Below are positions 45,201 to 52,175 of a stretch of 64,000 nucleotides of DNA, in pieces. The first letter of the stretch is position 1. The number at the start of each line of letters is the position of its first letter. The notes beneath the pieces were generated by a model, which had not been told where the DNA came from, made no database searches, and saw nothing but the letters and a program-made list of their open reading frames with translations. The stretch comes from Segetibacter sp. Lineage in GTDB: Bacteria > Bacteroidota > Bacteroidia > Chitinophagales > Chitinophagaceae. The DNA lies in NCBI GenBank assembly GCA_028288485.1, contig JAQBNO010000057.1:27197-91196 (forward strand), read 5' to 3'. The translations under genes and the position numbers were made by a program.

Positions 45201-45926
45201 GATGTTTTCGGCCAGCTTCTGTACACCCGGTTGCTTGTATTCGTTAATGTCTTTTAGCTGTTCCTCAAAGTTCTTGAGGTGATGCGTGTAACTCTGCAGG
45301 TCTATCTCCAAATCTTCCTCGTTAAGCGACATGATGATCGTTTGCTTAATAAACTCTGCTTCAAGCTTCGAGTTTAAGAATACGTTCTGAATAGTGCGCG
45401 GAATGTTTTGGTACTGCTTGCTTTGCAGCAATGCATACTTCACAAACTCTTTCTTCGCAGTATCAGAGTTACCATATAAGATGTCGCGATACTCGCCGTA
45501 GTTGTCAATTTTCCTGGTATAAAACACTTTGTTTACGTCCAGCACCATCCGGTTGTCGTCCCACTTCTGAAAGGCCTGTCCGTCTTGGGAGATAAAGAAG
45601 TTTCTGTCGTATCCGCTGTCTATAAAACGAAAGCACACTTTGCCCTGCGACTTAAAAGCAACAATACAATAAGGACCCGTCTCCCGCTGAACTTCATAAA
45701 TGAGGTATGAGTTCTGGTAAGGGAAGTAGTATTCGGCAAAGCTTTTCTTCTCTTTAGAGATACCAAGTTTTAGCGTATCAGCATTATAAAAGAAAAGAAT
45801 GGCCCGCAGCAGTGTGCTCTTACCAACGCCTTGTGTACCTATCAGGTGAACGTTGCCGTTTACCATTACTTCCGCATAGCGAATGGTAGCGCTGTTTATA
45901 AAAATCAGTTTATTGAGAAATCTCAT
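42273..45926 (-). CDS. jetC: JetC, SMC/MukB-like condensin ATPase of the Wadjet system
   Basis: A 1217-residue SMC-type motor. The N-terminal head has the Walker A loop GTQGVGKST (30-38). Two long coiled-coil arms with many Gln/Glu/Lys heptads (about 235-560 and 625-890) enclose a hinge-like region. The C-terminal head has the signature-like NVGSEGTDVLVKAM (about 1114-1127) and Walker B FRLHCMMDE (Asp1154, Glu1155). JetC forms the loop-extruding ring with JetA and JetB. Its start overlaps the end of jetB by 17 bp, so they are coupled. Confidence 0.93.
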   Translation of the reverse strand: MRFLNKLIFINSATIRYAEVMVNGNVHLIGTQGVGKSTLLRAILFFYNADTLKLGISKEKKSFAEYYFPYQNSYLIYEVQRETGPYCIVAFKSQGKVCFRFIDSGYDRNFFISQDGQAFQKWDDNRMVLDVNKVFYTRKIDNYGEYRDILYGNSDTAKKEFVKYALLQSKQYQNIPRTIQNVFLNSKLEAEFIKQTIIMSLNEEDLEIDLQSYTHHLKNFEEQLKDINEYKQPGVQKLAENIVKYHLAIRHLEKDKNQLCAQLSWAIAQVQRTIPKLNDRKEKAIAEKESIQQKIENAEVRFRNKAEKTRGEISVLDSDLKKAKEKTDYYSRLKIDELIERINTKKDQENELKSLHKQLSLLTSQFSELSHKYNALLSELENDARAFVQSKENDKLLRKNNAMDEEKNLRKALQHSIENIRESNQQAVEQALEAVNQQTQILQHEQLKKEAVKHQRFFEAELSEAVQTINDLRLSIQQAEQSITHYKNRQETLQKQWELDETSIKQNISRQSEKITEHLERLQQEMYAIDAKLQNSEEALYGWLNRNKPGWERTIGKVITDSVLFDNDLAPQLVSKDAATFYGISLQLNDVQLKVKTIAEYETEKSALQEKCVQLQQQLNEQVNNQAEQLEKLRKKYQPQLREAKESIAEQQYRLEQDSTQLQHTLLRQKDLVVKAADEKRSALSQADAMIAELNERLLQAQQQFAEVKEELQKQIKSKEREFDKRLSALEKEEKEALKNIDAAIKNFQQQYSVQKDELVARRDEELAGKGADTKKIASIEERIQTIKTELEFIEKNRDVVAEYKKDKRELIDKIDDFKTRKALLEQQYETDEQKHKTNKQQLQIDNDNVQSAIEDLKQQLMQAEEDAEAFAAFSVTDAYAGIDGVYKEEKELYRTDKRCKTLIDEINKAYYTSIRRLDDLKEAANKFLGNFSQNNIFQFRTTVSDRDEYLEFAEQLNEFINNSKIEEFEKRVNERFATIINSVGKQTDILMSKGGEIQKVINEINKDFDTKNFVLAIQKIELRLDESANKIVQLLLQIQAYNRDNGYSIGALDLFSSVDRDTNNKKAVELLKQFGKAISESKKESITLSDTFELKFRIEENQNDSGWVEKLANVGSEGTDVLVKAMINIMLLNVFKEGASKRFKDFRLHCMMDEIGKLHPNNVKGILQFANDRNINLINGSPTETNALDYKHIYKLEKDAGRYTRIKRIITNHASV

Positions 45927-46476
45927 GTTGTACTTCTTCTGTAATGTGAATGCTAACGATTAGCTGCTCTATGTATTTAAATGCACTAAGTACCTTGTAC
46001 TGCTGGCTGATCTCATTCTCCAATTCCACCATTCCAAACTTTGCCAGTTCGTCAATCAGTCTTTGTACTCTTTCCCGGTGCGATCCTTCACCTATAGGTT
46101 TCTTTAGTTGTTCCAGTTTGTCTTTAAGGTTAGCATCTATTTTAAGCTGAACCAGTATTTCATCAGCACTAAACCGATAACCAGGGCCAAAGCTATTATT
46201 ATACGTTTTAAAGAAATCGAGTATGTCGATCCATTTATAGGCTTGTTCCAGTTTTCGTTCCAGGTCGGCTTTCGTTTCCTTCCGCGTAAAGTAAAAATAT
46301 TCGTCGCCTTTGTCCAGCACAAATCCTATGGCTTCAAAATAATCGTATAGTTCTTCAAAGTTGTCATCAACAATGTTGTACAACTTCCGGTTTTCATCGT
46401 GCACGCTATTCGAACAAATGAATTGCCCTTTGCTCAAAGTCTCAAATATCTCGGCTGTCTGTGCAGGTACTTTCAT
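45910..46476 (-). CDS. jetB: JetB, MukE-like subunit of the Wadjet system
   Basis: The 188-residue protein has the size and fold outline of KITE subunits (DUF4194/MukE-like): two winged-helix-like segments, with FEELYDYFEAIGFVLDKGDEYFYF in the first and LIDELAKFGMVELEN in the second. In the complex, JetB bridges the kleisin JetA and the JetC heads. It overlaps jetC and lies 631 bp from jetA, unusual for this operon. No promoter was recognised right upstream, so its expression may depend on read-through of the repeat-bearing gap or on a promoter inside it. Confidence 0.85.
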   Translation of the reverse strand: MKVPAQTAEIFETLSKGQFICSNSVHDENRKLYNIVDDNFEELYDYFEAIGFVLDKGDEYFYFTRKETKADLERKLEQAYKWIDILDFFKTYNNSFGPGYRFSADEILVQLKIDANLKDKLEQLKKPIGEGSHRERVQRLIDELAKFGMVELENEISQQYKVLSAFKYIEQLIVSIHITEEVQHEISQ

Positions 46477-46501
46477 TGTTTTTTGTTTTTTATGAGCCCA
46501 T

Positions 46502-46548
46502 CGGTACTACTACTATATTACGTCCGTTGCGTCGCACTCTTGTACTTG
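46502..46548 (+). repeat. Dispersed intergenic repeat, GTTGCGTCGCAC type
   Basis: CGGTACTACTACTATATTAC, then CCGTTGCGTCGCACTC and TTGTACTT. Confidence 0.8.
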
Positions 46549-46648
46549 TAATTCAATACTCATCATAAAGAGCATGAAGCAATACATGATTCTTATCAGT
46601 GTCAACACTCATCGTTTACAATTTCATCTTGCTATCCACCTCCTTCCT

Positions 46649-46740
46649 GGTTCCTCCTGCCAATGACAGTTGCGTTTTTGTCATTCCGACGCAGGAGGAA
46701 TCCCGTCCGCTCTAAGAGATTCCCCGTACCTCAGAATGAC
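46649..46740 (+). repeat. 92-bp direct repeat, copy 1
   Basis: It begins GGTTCCTCCTGCCAATG. The inverted repeat TTCCTCCTGC (46651-46660) / GCAGGAGGAA (46691-46700) encloses GTTGCGTTTTTGTCATTCCG. The 3' part ends CCTCAGAATGAC, complementary to GTCATTCC. The second copy at 46870-46961 differs at a few positions. Confidence 0.9.
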
Positions 46741-46869
46741 AGCGGTGCTTCGTCCTCGGGACGCACGAAGCAATCTGCTCTTGCCCGATCAATTCTGTAG
46801 ATTAAAGAAAAGTGGCAAGGCACCCTTAATAATAATCAACCTGATATTCATAAAGCAGATTACTTCGTC

Positions 46870-46961
46870 GGTTCCTCCTGCCAATGGCAGTTGCGTTTTT
46901 GTCATTCCGACGCAGGAGGAATCCCATCCGCTCTAAGAGATTCCTAGTACCTCAGCATGAC
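46870..46961 (+). repeat. 92-bp direct repeat, copy 2
   Basis: Same blocks as copy 1, with CAATGGCAG for CAATGACAG, CCCATCC for CCCGTCC, CCTAGTACC for CCCCGTACC, and CAGCATGAC for CAGAATGAC. A degraded third unit (GTCATGCTGACGAAGGATGC and CACTAAGAGAGATTC) follows at about 46971-47017. Confidence 0.9.
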
Positions 46962-47107
46962 CATGCCGTTTGTCATGCTGACGAAGGATGCACCCCAGTG
47001 GCACTAAGAGAGATTCGAACTTTTTTGAAACCAAAAATTAACCACTCGCAATGGCGACAGATTTAGCTGCTGCCAACCAGTCCCTGTCAGCCGTCAACGA
47101 TAAACTC

Positions 47108-48301
47108 TCATCTATCCCTCGGTTTCACAATCGCATACTCCACCTCTCCATCAGTTATAAACTGTTCCCTTACATCAAATTCATCTTCATAAATAGAAGC
47201 CATTTGACAAAAGATCGTAATTTTTTCATCGTACCCGACTTCCCTCGGGTATCGATAGTTCATGATGAAATTATAGAGGTTATGATTCGATGCAATAAAG
47301 CCATTACGTAACTCTTCGAGGTTAATGAATATCTCCTCTTCTGTTTCCGTTATCAATTGATCCTCTGCTATTTTCTCCGCTACCGGAAGCAATGATTTTC
47401 TTCCTGTTTTTTGACGTGCAGCTACTTTCTTTTTTAATTCATACACATCATCTCTCTCAAGTGCATCTAAAGAAAGCTTAAGTGGATAACTCGCTTTCGG
47501 TTCAAATAGAACAAGGTTGGCTTGTCGTAACTTTTGTAATAAATTCGTTTTATGCTTCAGTTCAAACTGGTCTTTCAGGTATTTCACCTGTTTAATTTTT
47601 TCAATAACCCTGCTCTGGTGCTTTACCTGGTTCAGGTACTCGATAATTTGTTTCTGTGTTTCTATCAGGTTATGCCTCGCTTCGGTAAGATTTCTTCTTA
47701 GTTGTGTTACCAATTGTTTCAGTTCGTCGTCCAGTGCTGTTACAAAGAATGTACGTTCCTCTTCCGTTAGCAGGTATTCGGTCTGTTCAATCAATCCTGC
47801 AATGGCTCTTCGTTTATCATCAAAAGCTTCCAGTTTTGAAATCTTAATTGTATAGTTCGGTTCGGTCTTGAAGGTGTTTTCAATATTCCTGTTCAGGTCA
47901 ATAATGTTGCGCAGGGTTATCCTTCCAATCTTTCTCAGCGACGACTTAACCATTTTCAGGTAGGCATATTTCCGGTCTTCGCTGTTTTCCTGCAGGTAAA
48001 AATTAATATGCTGTTTTATCTGCTGAATATTCTCGTTGATATAGGATGTACTGATCTCTTCATTCACCTCCAGCACCTGTTCAAAAAAGTTCAGGAACTG
48101 GTCATCCAGTTCAAGATAAGAGCCATTCTGCCTAATTACACCCTTTTTTACCAACGTCTCAATCCGTTCTTCTTCAAGCAGTTCGACTGCCTGGTCGTAC
48201 TTGTAAATAAACGATTTCCGTTTCTCAAACATTTCAATCAATAACTCCTTCGACCAGTTAAGGGTATTAATGAGCTCTTTTATGTTATTGAATGTTGACA
48301 T
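47108..48301 (-). CDS. jetA: JetA, kleisin (MukF-like) subunit of the Wadjet system
   Basis: A 397-residue protein with an N-terminal winged-helix region (about 1-80, MSTFNNIKELINTLNWSKEL and LVKKGVIRQNG), a long helical middle (about 95-290) and a C-terminal winged-helix-like end (LYNFIMNYRYPREVGYDEKI). The layout is that of MukF-type kleisins, which bridge the SMC heads. The frame is open from 48400, but the promoter at 48359-48389 would place the transcript start after that point. I therefore choose ATG 48301. It is the first gene of the jet cluster. Confidence 0.82.
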   Translation of the reverse strand: MSTFNNIKELINTLNWSKELLIEMFEKRKSFIYKYDQAVELLEEERIETLVKKGVIRQNGSYLELDDQFLNFFEQVLEVNEEISTSYINENIQQIKQHINFYLQENSEDRKYAYLKMVKSSLRKIGRITLRNIIDLNRNIENTFKTEPNYTIKISKLEAFDDKRRAIAGLIEQTEYLLTEEERTFFVTALDDELKQLVTQLRRNLTEARHNLIETQKQIIEYLNQVKHQSRVIEKIKQVKYLKDQFELKHKTNLLQKLRQANLVLFEPKASYPLKLSLDALERDDVYELKKKVAARQKTGRKSLLPVAEKIAEDQLITETEEEIFINLEELRNGFIASNHNLYNFIMNYRYPREVGYDEKITIFCQMASIYEDEFDVREQFITDGEVEYAIVKPRDR

Positions 48302-48358
48302 ATGTATTGACGAAAAAAGCGGGAATGCCAATGAGACATCGCCGCTTTTTATCGGTTG

Positions 48359-48389
48359 CAAATATAGCCAAAAGACAACGTATAACAAA
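48359..48389 (-). promoter_or_regulatory. Promoter of jetA
   Basis: On the minus strand TTTG (48389-48386) is followed after 19 nt by TATATTTG (48366-48359), an exact consensus match. The ATG at 48301 lies 58 nt downstream. It also excludes the longer open frame starting at 48400. Confidence 0.75.
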
Positions 48390-48778
48390 CGAAGGCTCAT
48401 TGAAAAGTTGGGTAGAAGAGTGTTAACATTTTAAGCTGCAGCATGTTGCTTCCTTACTTAGAAGCTTAATCCCCTTACTTCTGCAAGATGAATTAAAAGA
48501 TAGCTGCAAAAATAAAAATGAAAAAAGCGAGGGAAAAGCATCCCTATCGTTTTGATAGAAGGTTAAAGATGAAATGCAACTTGTTTCATTATCCATCACA
48601 TATTCGGAGTAACACCACAAACGAATGTCGATCGAAAGATCATTGATAAAAGAAAGCAGTCCTGGTGGCAGATTTATTCCAACCAGGATTTCCAGGACTG
48701 GTTTCCGGGGAGAGGATTTTTAGGTAACTTACAGGTGGTGCGAGGAAAGAAGCAATCTGCCCTTCACATTCGTAATTC

Positions 48779-48803
48779 TTTTGTACTTAGTTGAAGTACT
48801 ACT
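48779..48803 (+). repeat. Partial dispersed repeat
   Basis: TGTACTTAGTTGAAGTACTA matches TGTACTTAGCTGAAGTGCTA at 39769-39790, but the GTTGCGTCGCAC core is missing. Confidence 0.5.
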
Positions 48804-49180
48804 AACAAACTTTTGATGCAATTTGTGATTGTTTTAGTTTTTCTCCTGGTAAAGGAAAAAAAGAAAATTAAACTTGTACGGTTACGGTTGCTTTTGCAAC
48901 TTGCACCAAGTTTGTTAAAATTGCGTCGGGATGGGCCATATGAGCGAGAAAATGATACGATTATTAAGTTTATAAGAAAAAGATGCATCCTGAGGAACTT
49001 TATAGGAAGTAAATAGAATGAGTTGCCATGTTCATTGATCCTCAACGAACAATTCATAAAAGCGTTTGGTTATTCAGCAATTGCTGGTGAATATTTAAAT
49101 TAATATTTTTAGTTCCAGTAGGTAGCGTAGTCGGTTAAGGATTACGCCACCTGTTCCTAATACATCAATCAGTTTAAGAC

Positions 49181-49978
49181 ATGTGTTATTACCGTGCAGT
49201 AAAAATCAAAAACCAGGATCTCCTGAAAATAAATGATATCGAACGTGATTTATCCGGCTACGACTTTGAGGCATTGGTAGCAGATGGTTTTGCTTATGGC
49301 GCTACACCGGTTATTGTACCCAAACCAGATTGTGGCTGGGATATCGTTCAAATGGAGTGGGGCTTTATTCCTCATTACCTATCTAATCGCGATGCTGTTG
49401 AAAAATTCAGACGAGGATACACGGACGAAAATGGCAAGTACCGCCCGCCAATGACTACTTTAAACGCAATTGGAGAGGAATTATTACTACAAGGAAAGAT
49501 GTATAGGGATGCGGCGTTGAAAAGAAGGTGTTTATTTATTTCAAGCAGCTTTTACGAATGGCGACACATTTTCCCAATAGGCAAAAAAGGGCAACCTTTA
49601 AAAACTGCAATAAAATACCCTTATAATATTCGTACAAAAAGTGATAATGGAATTCACTTTACTGCTGGTATCTGGCAAACCTGGACAGACAAGCAAACCG
49701 GTGAAACTGTAGATACTTGTGCGCTGGTAACAACGAAGGCAAATAGGTTGATGGAGCAGATCCACAACTCAAAGAAAAGGATGCCTACCATTTTAACACC
49801 CGAACTGGCAGGAGAATGGATAAGTGATGGTTTAAGTGAAGAGCGAATTATTGAAATTGCGACGTTTCAATATCCTGCTGATCAAATGGAGGCATGGCCA
49901 ATACATAAAGAATTTAAAACTGCATCTGATCCGACGGAAGCTTTTGAATACACAGATTTGCCCGGGCTGGTTCTATAA
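49181..49978 (+). CDS. SRAP (YedK/HMCES) abasic-site DNA-protein crosslink protein
   Basis: SRAP proteins shield abasic sites in single-stranded DNA by a thiazolidine link through Cys2. The 265 residues begin MC, so Cys2 is exposed after Met removal. The other active-site residues are visible: Asn95 in TTLNAIGEE, Glu126 in SSFYEWRH and His195 in IHNSKKRMPTIL. WGFIPHYL is the usual family stretch. The gene stands alone. SRAP genes are known to keep company with SOS repair genes such as imuA, imuB and dnaE2, all of which lie within 16 kb here. Confidence 0.94.
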   Translation: MCYYRAVKIKNQDLLKINDIERDLSGYDFEALVADGFAYGATPVIVPKPDCGWDIVQMEWGFIPHYLSNRDAVEKFRRGYTDENGKYRPPMTTLNAIGEELLLQGKMYRDAALKRRCLFISSSFYEWRHIFPIGKKGQPLKTAIKYPYNIRTKSDNGIHFTAGIWQTWTDKQTGETVDTCALVTTKANRLMEQIHNSKKRMPTILTPELAGEWISDGLSEERIIEIATFQYPADQMEAWPIHKEFKTASDPTEAFEYTDLPGLVL

Positions 49979-50072
49979 ATAAAACTGCGATTTTGAAGGA
50001 AAGCCTGCGGCCTGTATTGTCACCAAATTGTCCTGCAAAAAACTACGGAGAGCAGGCTGAAATTGTTGTTGC

Positions 50073-50285
50073 CTAGTCCTTACTCGTATCGAAAGCTCCT
50101 ACCGGAAATGCCCCGTTAGAACCCGGGGTATCTTTTGATGTTTCCGGAATGGTGTCGTTCCTGATAATATCGTCTTGTAACTCATTAATTGCGTCAAGCT
50201 TGCTTTGATCTTCACCTGGTTTTGTTGTTGCATTAGCCAGAACTTCCGCTTCGGTTTTATTAACGTCTTTTTCTTCGTTGTTCAT
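50073..50285 (-). CDS. Small acidic, probably disordered protein
   Basis: Seventy residues, MNNEEKDVNKTEAEVLANAT and a Ser/Thr/Pro-rich rest. It has no signal peptide, no hydrophobic core and no Cys. The composition resembles small stress-related or linker-like Bacteroidota proteins. Codon pattern and clean start support coding. Function unknown. Confidence 0.55.
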   Translation of the reverse strand: MNNEEKDVNKTEAEVLANATTKPGEDQSKLDAINELQDDIIRNDTIPETSKDTPGSNGAFPVGAFDTSKD

Positions 50286-50454
50286 AATTTTATTTTTTAA
50301 CCCAGATTACTGGTAATGTTTTTAACTAAAAAATCATTCCCTGTTATCCGTATGTCTTCAACAACATATGGAAATGGTAAGCCGGATAAACATGGAATCA
50401 AAGAGTTCGGGTTTAACGATAAACAACGGGTGAATAGAAATCTGCGTCCATCTT

Positions 50455-51222
50455 TTAGCACTTACATTTCGCTTCCATAAACCGGTATAAATACGGTGCT
50501 TTATGCGCTTTTCCGTTGTACTGCTTTTCTAACCGTTCGAGTACGTTGAGGCTTAACATCTTTCTTTGAAAATTGGTCCGCACCAATTTTTTTTGATATA
50601 CCGCTTCATATAACTTTTGTAATTCACCCATCGTGAATGTTTCATTCATCAAATTAAATCCAACCAACTTTTGATCAAGATCTGCCGCAAGCCTGTTCAA
50701 TGCTTTTTGAATAATTAAGTTGTGATCATATAAGAGTGTCGGGACTTTCTTTATATCAACCCATTGAAACTCGCTCGTAAATGGTCCTGGTTGCGGGTTA
50801 ACTTTAGTTTCATCTACCAATGCATAATAACAAACAGAAATAAATCGCTGTTGCAGCCAATTATTATCGGGAAGATTTACGAGCGTTTTTAATTTTTCGT
50901 GTACAATATTTTCGTTGAACCGAATAGCATTTCCGGATGTATAGAATTGTTCCAGGTAGATGTTTTCAAGCCCGGTCCTTTCCTGTAGTGTACGAAGGGC
51001 GGCATCGTCCAGGTTTTCTTCTTTTTTAATGAAGCCGCCGGGCAGGGAAAAATACGGCATGTCGCCCAGGCGGAGCAGGAGCACTTTTAGTTTGTTATTG
51101 TGGAAGCTAAATATAACAGTATCAATAGAGACACCGGGTAAATAGGTCTTAGGAGCGGCTTCCAGGAAATCCTTTATTCCCCTTTCTAATTCTTTATCGC
51201 TCAAATTTTTCATTAAACTCAT
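50455..51222 (-). CDS. NrtR-like transcription regulator with degenerate NUDIX domain
   Basis: A 255-residue protein with a NUDIX domain (about 28-150) and a C-terminal winged helix (about 165-250). The NUDIX box GX5EX7REUXEEXGU is degraded: Gly63, Glu69, Arg77 and Glu81 remain, but the other two metal-binding Glu are Thr78 and Arg82. The domain thus likely senses a ligand and does not hydrolyse it, as in NrtR and the sugar-responsive regulators of this class in Bacteroidota. The C-terminal FTMGELQKLYEAVYQKKLVRTNFQRKM is the recognition part. A 37-nt palindrome 160 bp upstream may be its operator, and the secreted sugar dehydrogenase downstream on the other strand a target. Confidence 0.85.
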   Translation of the reverse strand: MSLMKNLSDKELERGIKDFLEAAPKTYLPGVSIDTVIFSFHNNKLKVLLLRLGDMPYFSLPGGFIKKEENLDDAALRTLQERTGLENIYLEQFYTSGNAIRFNENIVHEKLKTLVNLPDNNWLQQRFISVCYYALVDETKVNPQPGPFTSEFQWVDIKKVPTLLYDHNLIIQKALNRLAADLDQKLVGFNLMNETFTMGELQKLYEAVYQKKLVRTNFQRKMLSLNVLERLEKQYNGKAHKAPYLYRFMEAKCKC

Positions 51223-51378
51223 ACTATAAACAATTTATAATCAAACTATGTCTGCTTTCTGCTGTTATTTTCATAAGCAATGTCATTACGCTGACACCGT
51301 TTCATCCATTTAAATGAACTAGTTATATAATAGCCGGAGAGGAAATAAGTTTTTATTTTTTGGCAGGCAACAAAAATA

Positions 51379-51415
51379 CAACTATTATTGTATCATGATG
51401 ATACATTAATAGTTG
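51379..51415. promoter_or_regulatory. 37-nt palindrome, candidate operator
   Basis: The centre TGTATCAT-G-ATGATACA is perfectly symmetric. After one unpaired position on each side, symmetry continues with CAACTATTA on the left and TAATAGTTG on the right. The only mismatch is T/T at 51388/51406. It has no T-run, so it is not a terminator. It lies between the divergent NrtR-like regulator gene and the genes for the secreted proteins. Confidence 0.7.
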
Positions 51416-51478
51416 ATTGGCTAAGAGATTCATTATACTTCTTACCTGCTACTAAATGGATTGCTGAACCTGAACGAA

Positions 51479-51541
51479 CTGTACAAGGGTGCGACGCAAC
51501 GGTGCTACATAGAACCAATACAGCCTGGCTCAAAAAAAAAA
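51479..51541 (-). repeat. Dispersed intergenic repeat, GTTGCGTCGCAC type
   Basis: Minus strand: poly-T with GAGCCAGGC, TTCTATGTAGC, then CCGTTGCGTCGCACCC and TTGTACAGTT. Confidence 0.8.
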
Positions 51542-51646
51542 AACAATTGCACATTTTCGAAGGCTAACTCTTGAACGAACACCGGAAATGTCAGCAACAT
51601 CGGGTTGTCTATTTTAAACGAAACATAAAATTAAAAAGAACTGTTC

Positions 51647-52039
51647 ATGAAAAAGTTAAGTGTGTTCTTTGCAGGAATATTTTTCCTTGCATTATCTCTC
51701 ACCGTGACTGCCCAGGTAAAAGCTAATCCGGATTTTTTTGTTGGCAAATGGAATGTAGTAGTGGCAGGTACTCCGAATGGAGATTCTAAGCTGATTATAA
51801 GTCTTGAAAGGAAAGAGGGAAAACTAGCTGGGGCTATCCTGGATTCAACTAATAAAGAGATCGCAAAAATTTCGAAAATCGAGGAGAAAGAAAAATCCAC
51901 TACAGTTTATTTTACTGCTGAGGGTTACGACGTTTATCTTCTTATGGAGAAAAAAGATGACGACCATATAACAGGGAACCTGATGGATATGTTTACGGCA
52001 AAAGGTGACCGCATAAAAGAAACAAAAACAAAACCGTAA
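51647..52039 (+). CDS. Small secreted beta-barrel-like protein
   Basis: The 130 residues start with a Sec signal (MKKLSVFFAGIFFLALSLTV, cut after TAQ). The mature part is beta-rich and begins FFVGKWNVVVAGTPNGDSKL, which resembles the first strands of lipocalin-like domains in Bacteroidota exported proteins. No Cys. It lies 136 bp upstream of the ThuA-sugar dehydrogenase gene in the same direction, so the two may be coexpressed. Role unknown. Confidence 0.7.
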   Translation: MKKLSVFFAGIFFLALSLTVTAQVKANPDFFVGKWNVVVAGTPNGDSKLIISLERKEGKLAGAILDSTNKEIAKISKIEEKEKSTTVYFTAEGYDVYLLMEKKDDDHITGNLMDMFTAKGDRIKETKTKP

Positions 52040-52138
52040 AAACAGGTGCTAAAGCGGCCCCTTTGAATTTACCCCTATTATCTACATTGTTTCTGCTCAT
52101 CACCTCCCCGCCGCTGCTTTAACCGCATTTGTTATCAA

Positions 52139-52146
52139 TAGATTTG
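52139..52146 (+). promoter_or_regulatory. Possible -7 box ahead of the ThuA-sugar dehydrogenase gene
   Basis: TAGATTTG matches TAnnTTTG and lies 29 nt before the start codon. The upstream TTTG is not at the usual distance. Confidence 0.35.
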
Positions 52147-52175
52147 CGCTTTATAATTAAAATGATTTATTAAAA

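Larger units (their letters stand above)
46477..47107. other. Repeat-filled gap between jetA and jetB
   Basis: It holds one dispersed repeat (46502-46548), two 92-bp direct repeats (46649-46740, 46870-46961) and a degraded third. Open frames here (46670-46936, 46884-47066) are repeat translations. No gene is supported. Confidence 0.75.
48302..49180. other. Divergent intergenic region between jetA and the SRAP gene
   Basis: It holds the jetA promoter and, from about 48640, several short repeat-like blocks (CAGATTTATTC/AACCAGGATTT also at 62700, AAGCAATCTGC also at 46770, GTACTTAGTTGAAG also at 39770). The 67-codon frame at 48813-49016 shows no protein features. No gene is supported. Confidence 0.55.
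51223..51646. other. Divergent regulatory region between the NrtR-like gene and the secreted protein gene
   Basis: It contains the 37-nt palindrome and one dispersed repeat. No gene is present. Confidence 0.7.

Noticed and set aside
46670..47066. Two open frames between jetA and jetB
   Set aside because: Both are translations of the 92-bp direct repeats (CHSDAGGIPS and SFRRRRNP type peptides).
48813..49016. 67-codon frame upstream of the SRAP gene
   Set aside because: Composition is extreme (Leu, Arg, Lys), no start context or homology is seen, and the opposite strand is also open.
49111..49160. tRNA-like stretch GGTAGCGTAGTCGGTTAAGG
   Set aside because: No acceptor stem, anticodon arm or T-loop could be completed around it.
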